Positions 24,764 through 30,642 of a stretch of 36,946 nucleotides of DNA are shown piece after piece; position 1 is the stretch's first letter; each line of letters starts with the position of its first letter. The position numbers and the translations under genes were made by a program. This stretch comes from Chloroflexota bacterium. GTDB taxonomy: Bacteria; Chloroflexota; Dehalococcoidia; SM23-28-2; HRBIN24. A model generated the notes under the pieces. That model was not told the origin of the DNA. It saw only the letters and a program-made list of their open reading frames with translations, and did not search any database. The stretch lies in the NCBI GenBank assembly GCA_030550295.1, contig JAUQPQ010000004.1, positions 1 to 36,946 on the forward strand. Direction: 5' to 3'.

Positions 24764-25683
24764 TCAACCGGCGTTTCCTTGAAGGGTTGCGAAAGGTGGG
24801 GCCCATAAAATTCATGGAGCCCCTCTCTCACCACACCACATGGGGAGTTGGGGGATTCGCCGACGTTTTCATGATCGCTAGAAGCGAAGAGCAGCTGCGA
24901 TGGGCCTTTGTTTTGGCCCAGGAATATGGCGTGCCGTGCCTCGTCCTGGGGGCTGGCTCTAACATCTTGGTGGGCGACGAGGGGTTCCGGGGGCTAGTGA
25001 TAGAGAACAGGGCGGCCAAGGTGGTGGGCCCTTATCAAGATGGGAAGATCTGGGTGGTGAGGGCAGCAAGTGGAGCCCGTCTGGCTTCTTTGGCCAGGGG
25101 TTTGGCACGGTCTGGTTTTCAGGGGCTGGAGTGGGCCTGTGGCATTCCAGGCACCGTTGGCGGGGCAGTGGTCTACAACGCGGGGGCATACGGAGGGTGT
25201 CTGGCCGATGTCTTGACCAGGGCTTGGCTGGCCTCTGGCGATGGCCGGGTGTTAGAGTTAGGGGGAAAAGAGCTGTCCTTGGGGTACAGGGGCAGCGCCT
25301 TTACTAGGGGCGCAATCGCTGGGATGGCCATTCAGGCAGTAGAGGTGCAAGTATGGCCAGCCGAGGCCCCCGCCCTTGAGGCCAAGATCAAACAACTAGA
25401 GGCCCAGCGTCGTCAGGCCCAGCCGCGGGGACGCAACGCTGGCTCTGTCTTTAAGAACCCCCCAGATAGGCCAGCCTGGTGGTACGTTGAACAGGTGGGC
25501 CTAAAGGGATGGCGTATCGGTAACGCCTACATCTCCCAAAAGCACGCCAACTTCATCATCAACCTGGGAGGAGCCAAGGCTAGAGATATAAAGGCCCTCA
25601 TCGATTTGGCCCGCGAAAGGGTCAGGCGACAGTTCGGGTTAGAGCTAGAGCTGGAGGTGGCCTTGGTAGGGGAGGGGTTCTGA
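24760..25683 (+). CDS. murB: UDP-N-acetylenolpyruvoylglucosamine reductase MurB
   Basis: MurB is a FAD enzyme that reduces UDP-GlcNAc-enolpyruvate to UDP-MurNAc. The 307-aa product has HHTTWGVGG, the FAD-site LGAGSNILVGDEGFRG, CGIPGTVGGAVVYNAGAYGG, the tyrosine-loop-less (type II-like) short form, YRGSAF, and RNAGSVFKNP with the catalytic serine proton donor. KGWRIGNAYISQKHANFIIN is the C-terminal substrate region, with the catalytic glutamate probably in the ELELEVALVGEG tail. The stop overlaps ddl (TGATG). Confidence 0.96.
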   Translation: MINRRFLEGLRKVGPIKFMEPLSHHTTWGVGGFADVFMIARSEEQLRWAFVLAQEYGVPCLVLGAGSNILVGDEGFRGLVIENRAAKVVGPYQDGKIWVVRAASGARLASLARGLARSGFQGLEWACGIPGTVGGAVVYNAGAYGGCLADVLTRAWLASGDGRVLELGGKELSLGYRGSAFTRGAIAGMAIQAVEVQVWPAEAPALEAKIKQLEAQRRQAQPRGRNAGSVFKNPPDRPAWWYVEQVGLKGWRIGNAYISQKHANFIINLGGAKARDIKALIDLARERVRRQFGLELELEVALVGEGF

Positions 25684-26759
25684 TGATGGGGAGGCTTAGG
25701 GTGGCAGTGATCTTCGGTGGGCGCTCGGCCGAACATGAGGTCTCGGTGGTCTCAGCCCAAGGGGTAATGGAAGCCATGGACCGCTCCCGCTTCGCTCCTG
25801 TGCCCTTCGGCATAGCCAGGGAGGGGATCTGGTTGACGCCTGAGGAGACGCAGGAGGCCATGAGTTCTATACCCTATGCCACCTACCGGCCCTTACCTAG
25901 CCCCTCTTCGGAGCTGCCTCCTGTGCGTCCGGAGGTGTTGGAGGCGCTCCTCTCGTGCCAGGTGGCCTTCCCACTGGTGCACGGGCCCCATGGGGAGGAC
26001 GGGACCTTGCAGGGAATGTTGGAGCTTTTAGGCCTCCCCTATGTGGGGGCGGGAGTTGCTGCCAGCGCTGTGGGGATGGACAAGGCCCTTATGAAGGCCC
26101 TTTTCCGTCAGGCGGGCCTCCCTACTACCCGTTTCCTCGTCGTCACCAAGGCCAAGTGGCGGGAGGGCCCTTCTGAAGTAGCGGCTAAGGTTAGAAAGGA
26201 GGTGGGCCTTCCCTGTTTCGTTAAGCCCTCTGGCCTGGGCTCCAGCGTGGGGGTAAGCAAGGTGAAGGAATGGGCATCCTTGGCCCCGGCTCTAGAAGAG
26301 GCGCTCCTGTACGACGATAAGGCCCTAGTGGAGGAGGCAGTAGAGGGAAGGGAGATAGAGGTGGCAATTCTAGGCAACCACCAGCTGAGGGCCTCTCTAC
26401 CAGGAGAGATAATCCCCCATCGCGAGTTTTACGATTACGCGGCCAAATACCTGGAGGAGGGGACGAAACTTATAACGCCAGTGGCCCTACCTCCCCACAT
26501 AGAGGCCAAGGCCCAGGAGATGGCCATGGCTGCCTTCCGGGCCATAGACTGTGCGGGGATGGCCAGGGTCGACTTCTTCCTGGTGGGAGAGGAGCTCATC
26601 ATCAACGAAATAAATACTATACCTGGCTTCACCCCCATCAGCATGTACCCCAAATTGTGGGAGGCCTCTGGGCTCCCATACAGGGATCTCATTACCGAGC
26701 TTATTGACCTGGCCCTCCAGAGACATGAGGAGAAGAAAAGGCGGCGGTGGACGCCCTGA
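25683..26759 (+). CDS. ddl: D-alanine--D-alanine ligase
   Basis: Ddl is an ATP-grasp enzyme of 358 aa that makes the dipeptide used by MurF. Motifs seen are VIFGGRSAEHEVSVVSA, GPHGEDGTLQG, the ATP-binding FVKPSGLGSSVGVSK, the omega-loop EFYDYAAKY and the metal-binding INEINTIPGFTPISMYPKLW. The omega-loop tyrosine is the form seen in D-Ala-D-Ala ligases; D-Ala-D-Lac ligases usually have phenylalanine. ATG 25683 and 25686 are both possible. ftsQ starts inside its 3' end. Confidence 0.96.
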   Translation: MMGRLRVAVIFGGRSAEHEVSVVSAQGVMEAMDRSRFAPVPFGIAREGIWLTPEETQEAMSSIPYATYRPLPSPSSELPPVRPEVLEALLSCQVAFPLVHGPHGEDGTLQGMLELLGLPYVGAGVAASAVGMDKALMKALFRQAGLPTTRFLVVTKAKWREGPSEVAAKVRKEVGLPCFVKPSGLGSSVGVSKVKEWASLAPALEEALLYDDKALVEEAVEGREIEVAILGNHQLRASLPGEIIPHREFYDYAAKYLEEGTKLITPVALPPHIEAKAQEMAMAAFRAIDCAGMARVDFFLVGEELIINEINTIPGFTPISMYPKLWEASGLPYRDLITELIDLALQRHEEKKRRRWTP

Positions 26760-27525
26760 CCCTTATTATTCCCCTGTAGAGGCCTACGTTCTTTTGCCAG
26801 AGGGAAGTATTACTGGCAAAAGACGGTTTTGGCTCTGGGTACTGCCCCTTGCTTTCCTTGCCATCTTCCTGGCCCTCTTCTTCTCCCCTCTGTTCCGCGT
26901 CCAAAGGATAAAAGTGGTAGGTGCCCAATCCCTCAGCCCTGACGAGGTCGCTGCCCTTGTAGGGATGGAGGGCCACACCATTATATTGCTGCCCCTCAAG
27001 GAGGCTGACGCTCGCCTTCGGTTGCTTCCCATGGTTCGGGACGTCACCATCCGTCTGCAGTGGCCCAACACCCTTCTCGTCAGGGTGGAGGAAAGGGAAC
27101 CTTGGGGATACTGGGTGAATGGGGGCCAGTCCTACGTGATAGACGAAGAGGGGGTAGTGCTTGAAGGAAAGGTGCCTTCCCTTGGCGCCCCAAGTATAAT
27201 TGACACAAGCCCTCCCCTCACCTTTCGACCTGGGGATCGTGTAGACTCCGATGCGGTGGTGATAGCCCATGTCGTTTTGGGTTGGGCACCGGTCAACGTG
27301 GGGGCCAAGGTCGTGGCTATCAAGTACAATGTGGCCCAGGGCCTTTCCCTTACCACCGACCAAGGCCTACAAGTAGTAATAGGCGATAGCAAGGGCCTGG
27401 ACTTTAAGTTAGAGGTGTGGCGATCTTTGGCCGAAGAGCTAGGAAACAAGGGGTTAGCAGGCAAAGTCTTGGACTTGCGCTTTGGGGCTCGTCCAGCCTT
27501 GCGTTATCATGAGGGCAAACAGTAG
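26725..27525 (+). CDS. ftsQ: Cell division protein FtsQ (POTRA domain)
   Basis: FtsQ/DivIB scaffolds FtsL and DivIC in the divisome. From ATG 26725 it has 266 aa: an arginine-rich cytoplasmic tail MRRRKGGGGRP, one TM helix at about 35-52 (LWVLPLAFLAIFLALFF), a POTRA domain starting FRVQRIKVVGAQSLSPDEV, and the FtsQ beta domain with DVTIRLQWPNTLLVRVEERE. The start lies 35 bases inside ddl, the largest overlap in the operon. A TTG at 26704 would extend it by seven residues. The ribosome site is weak. Confidence 0.92.
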   Translation: MRRRKGGGGRPDPYYSPVEAYVLLPEGSITGKRRFWLWVLPLAFLAIFLALFFSPLFRVQRIKVVGAQSLSPDEVAALVGMEGHTIILLPLKEADARLRLLPMVRDVTIRLQWPNTLLVRVEEREPWGYWVNGGQSYVIDEEGVVLEGKVPSLGAPSIIDTSPPLTFRPGDRVDSDAVVIAHVVLGWAPVNVGAKVVAIKYNVAQGLSLTTDQGLQVVIGDSKGLDFKLEVWRSLAEELGNKGLAGKVLDLRFGARPALRYHEGKQ

Positions 27526-27534
27526 GACAGGGCT

Positions 27535-28764
27535 ATGGCACGGGCGGAAGTAATAGGGGGCATAGACATAGGCAGTCACAAGATATGCACCCTCCTTGCC
27601 GAGGCCACACCGGAAGGGCACTTGCGTATCCTGGGCGTGGGAGTGGAACCGGCTCGAGGCATCCGCAAAGGCCTCATCGATAACATCCAGCAGGCTACCG
27701 AAGCGATATCGGCCTCGGTGGAGAAGGCAGAACGGGCCAGTGGCAACCGTATGCCCCCAGCAGTGGTGAACGTGAGCGGTCAGCATCTCTCCTCCCTGAA
27801 CCACAAGGGGGTGGCCACTCTCACAGGAGGACAGCATCTCATTCAGCCTCAGGATGTGCAAAGGGCCATGGAGGATGCCCGCTCGGTGAGCATCCCCTCA
27901 GACCGAGAGCTTTTACATGTTATCCCCCGGGGGTTCCTTCTGGACGGGCAGAACCCAGTCTCAGATCCTGTGGGCATGTATGGCCAGAGGCTAGATGTGG
28001 AGGCCCACTTGGTCACTGCCAATGCTACGGCCGTGCAGAACTTGGCGCGCTGCTTAGATAAGGCAGGAGTACGCGTAGTCGCCCTAGTCGCCGCCCCCTT
28101 AGCCTCTGCTGAAGCAGTATTGGAGGACGAAGAGAAAAGGCAAGGGGTAGTGGTGGTAGACATAGGAGGTGGTACAACCGATGTGGCCGTGTTCTTGGAC
28201 GGCAGCCCCTACTACACCGCCTCTTTGCCAGTGGGCGGCTACAACTTCACCCACGACCTAGTCTACGGACTGCGCGTCCCCTTTTCTGTGGCCGAGGAGC
28301 TCAAGGTCTCCCATGGGGCAGCCTTGGTGAGCCGGGTCAACCAAGATGACGCAGTAGAGGTGGAGTCCTTTGGTGGGCACCGACGCAAGTTGATACCGCG
28401 GAAGGAGATAGTGAGGATCCTTCAGGCCAGGGCGGAAGAGGTGCTGGAGATGGTCTATTCAGAGGTGAAGCGGGCCCAGTTCGACGTGATGCTAGCGGCG
28501 GGCCTCGTCCTTACTGGAGGTGTGGCCAGCTTACCCGGCCTTGACGAGCTAGCAGAACAACTACTAGGGATCCCAGTGCGGGTGGGGTTCCCTAAAGGAG
28601 TACATGGGATGGCCGATGTGGTGGGCACTCCGGCCTTTGCTACAGGGGTAGGGCTTCTGCGTTGGGGTCTTACCCTAGAGGGCTTACGTTACCGCCCTAT
28701 TCGCCAGGGCTCCTCTATCTGGGGCCGCATCACGAACTGGTTGAAGCTTCTTATTCCGCAATAG
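27535..28764 (+). CDS. ftsA: Cell division protein FtsA
   Basis: FtsA is the actin-like protein that tethers FtsZ to the membrane. The 409-aa product has phosphate-1 GGIDIGSHKICTLLAE, phosphate-2 VVVDIGGGTTDVAVF, the adenosine motif LTGGVASLPGLDELAE, and an SHS2-type 1C region between them. The C-terminus IWGRITNWLKLLIPQ is an amphipathic helix, the usual membrane anchor. It lies nine bases after ftsQ and nine before ftsZ. Confidence 0.97.
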   Translation: MARAEVIGGIDIGSHKICTLLAEATPEGHLRILGVGVEPARGIRKGLIDNIQQATEAISASVEKAERASGNRMPPAVVNVSGQHLSSLNHKGVATLTGGQHLIQPQDVQRAMEDARSVSIPSDRELLHVIPRGFLLDGQNPVSDPVGMYGQRLDVEAHLVTANATAVQNLARCLDKAGVRVVALVAAPLASAEAVLEDEEKRQGVVVVDIGGGTTDVAVFLDGSPYYTASLPVGGYNFTHDLVYGLRVPFSVAEELKVSHGAALVSRVNQDDAVEVESFGGHRRKLIPRKEIVRILQARAEEVLEMVYSEVKRAQFDVMLAAGLVLTGGVASLPGLDELAEQLLGIPVRVGFPKGVHGMADVVGTPAFATGVGLLRWGLTLEGLRYRPIRQGSSIWGRITNWLKLLIPQ

Positions 28765-28773
28765 GAGGGGGCC

Positions 28774-29859
28774 ATGACCAGGAGTGGCATGCAGAAGGTA
28801 GAAATGGACGGCCTGCCGTCCATTAAAGTTGTAGGGGTGGGAGGGGGAGGATGCAACACCCTCAATCGCATGATCCGCGTAGGAGTAAAGGGCGCTGAGT
28901 TTATCGCTATCAACACCGATGCCCAGGCCCTTGCCCACTGTGAGGCATCCATCAAGCTGCGCATAGGGGACCGCCTCACTAAGGGCCTTGGGGTGGGAGG
29001 CGATCCTGAGAAGGGACGCCAGGCGGCGGAGGAGTCCCTGGAGGAAGTGAAGGAAGTCCTAAAAGGGGCCGACATGGTCTTCATCACCGCTGGCATGGGG
29101 GGTGGGACAGGGACTGGGGCTTCCCCCCTCATCGCCCAGGTGGCCAAGAATCTGGGGGCACTTACCGTGGCTGTGGTCACCCGTCCCTTCTCCTTCGAGG
29201 GGATGCGGCGGCGGCGCAACGCCGATATGGGCATCTCTCAACTCCAGGAAGAGGTGGACACCCTTATCGTAATACCCAACGACCGCCTATTGGCAGTCTG
29301 CGACCCCAAGACCACCGTGAGGGAAGCCTTTTTAATGGCCGATGAGATTTTGCGTCAGGGGATCCAAGGGATCGTCGACCTCATCGTAGTCCCTGGGGAG
29401 ATCAACCTCGACTTCGCCGATGTGAGGCGCATAATGGCCAACACCGGTACTGCCCTTATGTCCATAGGCTATGGGCGTGGCGACAACCGGGCAGTGGAGG
29501 CAGCGAAAGCCGCTATCCATAGCCCCCTTCTAGACGTAAGCGTTCACGGGGCTAAGGGGATCCTCTACAATATGGCCTCCTCAGGTGATCTGTCCATAGA
29601 AGAGCTGAACATGGCAGGGCAAGTCATCGCCGAGGTGGCCGACCCAGAGGCCGAAATCATCTTTGGCAACTCTATCGACCCCACCTTAGAAGATCAGGTC
29701 CGCATCACCCTTATCGCTGTCGGCTTCCCTTCTGGGCCGGCACATAACAGGGAGGCCTTGCCCCAAAGAGACCTGCAGCACCTCCCCCAAGAAGGCCAGG
29801 GGGAGCTATGGGATACTGACCTCCCATCCTTCCTGCGCCGCCATACCCAACTCCGGTAA
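28774..29859 (+). CDS. ftsZ: Cell division protein FtsZ
   Basis: FtsZ is the tubulin-like GTPase that forms the Z-ring. The 361-aa protein has KVVGVGGGGCNTLNRM, the GTP signature GGGTGTG (109-115), TRPFSFEG and the T7 synergy loop INLDFADVR. The linker after the GTPase core is short, roughly 20-25 residues. The C-terminal peptide DTDLPSFLRRH, which binds FtsA, is present. AGGAGG precedes the ATG. It is the last dcw gene; I see no convincing T-rich terminator after it. Confidence 0.98.
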   Translation: MTRSGMQKVEMDGLPSIKVVGVGGGGCNTLNRMIRVGVKGAEFIAINTDAQALAHCEASIKLRIGDRLTKGLGVGGDPEKGRQAAEESLEEVKEVLKGADMVFITAGMGGGTGTGASPLIAQVAKNLGALTVAVVTRPFSFEGMRRRRNADMGISQLQEEVDTLIVIPNDRLLAVCDPKTTVREAFLMADEILRQGIQGIVDLIVVPGEINLDFADVRRIMANTGTALMSIGYGRGDNRAVEAAKAAIHSPLLDVSVHGAKGILYNMASSGDLSIEELNMAGQVIAEVADPEAEIIFGNSIDPTLEDQVRITLIAVGFPSGPAHNREALPQRDLQHLPQEGQGELWDTDLPSFLRRHTQLR

Positions 29860-29896
29860 CCTACCCTACCCCATCGCCCCCAAAAAGAGGGCCACT

Positions 29897-29963
29897 AACC
29901 CCCCTTTCCACATCCCTGTGGACAAGGTGTGGATATGCCACAAGATATTGGGTTTGGGGGGTT
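29897..29963. repeat. Large inverted repeat enclosing the nrdR control region
   Basis: AACCCCCC (29897-29904) and GGGGGGTT (29956-29963) are perfect 8-bp complements. Nested inside are CCACA-TCCC-TGTGG and TGTGG-ATATG-CCACA, two hairpins that use tandem DnaA-like sequence. The right arm ends in the first two bases of the nrdR -35. It could form a cruciform, or an RNA hairpin in ftsZ read-through transcripts. Confidence 0.4.
29915..29939 (+). promoter_or_regulatory. Tandem DnaA-box-like element upstream of nrdR
   Basis: TGTGGACAA (29917-29925) and TGTGGATAT (29928-29936) each match the reverse DnaA consensus TGTGNATAA at eight of nine positions and are 11 bp apart. The layout repeats that at 13806-13830. 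The element lies immediately upstream of the distal NrdR box. Confidence 0.5.
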
Positions 29964-29984
29964 GACAAGGTCAAGATATTGTGG
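29938..29984 (+). promoter_or_regulatory. Pair of NrdR boxes
   Basis: CAAGATATTG occurs twice, at 29941-29950 and 29972-29981, 31 bp apart. It fits the NrdR-box core CwAtATaTwG with one difference. Known NrdR boxes come in pairs about 31-32 bp centre to centre, three helical turns. The second 16-bp box fills the spacer between the -35 and -10 of nrdR, so bound NrdR should repress its own gene and the reductase gene behind it. Confidence 0.8.
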
Positions 29985-29990
29985 TAGAGT
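29962..29990 (+). promoter_or_regulatory. nrdR promoter
   Basis: A perfect TTGACA -35 (29962-29967), a 17-bp spacer and TAGAGT (29985-29990) form a strong sigma-70-type promoter. The start site would be near 29997, only about seven bases before the nrdR ATG, leaving no room for a Shine-Dalgarno. Confidence 0.75.
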
Positions 29991-30003
29991 TTTTACGTCT
30001 GGG

Positions 30004-30573
30004 ATGGAGTGTCCGTTCTGTGGGCATGGGGAATCGCGGGTAGTGGACTCGCGGCCGACGGTTGGTGGGGTGAGGAGGCGTCGCGAGTGTGTGGGGTGTG
30101 GTCGTCGTTTCACCACCATGGAGAGGGTAGAGCTAGAGGATGTCATGGTGGTGAAGAAGGATGGTCGGCGGGAGCCGTTCTCGCGGGAGAAGATCCTTGC
30201 TGGGGTTCGCAAGGCATGTGAGAAGCGTCCCATACCTACCGGCGCTCTGGAAGAGCTGGTGGAGCGGGTAGAACGGGAAGTCTACTCCTTGGGCAAGGCC
30301 GAGGTGCCGACGAGCTACATAGGTGATTTGGTGATGGATGGGCTTAGACAGCTGGACCGCATCGCTTATATCAGGTTCGCTAGTGTGTACCGGGCCTTCG
30401 CCGATGTGGACGAGTTGGAGCGTGAGTTAGAGGCCCTCAAGGCTGGTTGGCCTCGGCCTGATGTGCCCCCGGGACAGCTGGTGTTACTGCCTGAGGTAAA
30501 GGCCGCCTCAAGGTTGTCGGGACGTGGTGCGGCATCTTCGTGGAGCAGGCGGCGACGGGTTAGTAGGGGCTAA
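30004..30573 (+). CDS. nrdR: Transcriptional repressor NrdR
   Basis: NrdR is the nucleotide-sensing repressor of ribonucleotide reductase genes. The zinc ribbon has C3, C6, C29 and C32 (MECPFCGHGES and RECVGCGRRFTT). An ATP-cone domain follows (VVKKDGRREPFSREKILAGVRKA to about 140), which binds ATP or dATP. I start at ATG 30004 because the conserved protein begins there and the promoter lies upstream; the frame opens at 29929. At 189 aa it is about 35 residues longer than usual, with a basic serine/arginine tail ending SSWSRRRRVSRG. It is 69 bases upstream of the first nrdJ and probably co-transcribed with it. Confidence 0.96.
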   Translation: MECPFCGHGESRVVDSRPTVGGVRRRRECVGCGRRFTTMERVELEDVMVVKKDGRREPFSREKILAGVRKACEKRPIPTGALEELVERVEREVYSLGKAEVPTSYIGDLVMDGLRQLDRIAYIRFASVYRAFADVDELERELEALKAGWPRPDVPPGQLVLLPEVKAASRLSGRGAASSWSRRRRVSRG

Positions 30574-30619
30574 GGGGCCATGGCGTTGGGACGGGGCCTT
30601 TTTTCAGCTTCAGGCTGAA
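30572..30619 (+). terminator. Hairpins and T-run between nrdR and nrdJ
   Basis: AAGG-GG-CC pairs with GG-GG-CCTT across an internal GG/GG mismatch and is followed by a T6 run (30599-30604), a weak intrinsic terminator. TTCAGC-TTCAG-GCTGAA (30603-30619) overlaps its T-run, so the two could be alternatives, attenuator-like. Partial read-through into nrdJ is likely because no separate promoter is visible. Confidence 0.35.
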
Positions 30620-30642
30620 CTTCTTGTTGGGGGAGGTCTAAG

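Noticed and set aside
26701-27363. 220-codon open frame on the minus strand
   Set aside because: Lies antisense to ftsQ, has no recognisable motif or ribosome site, and is a by-product of G+C-rich coding sequence.
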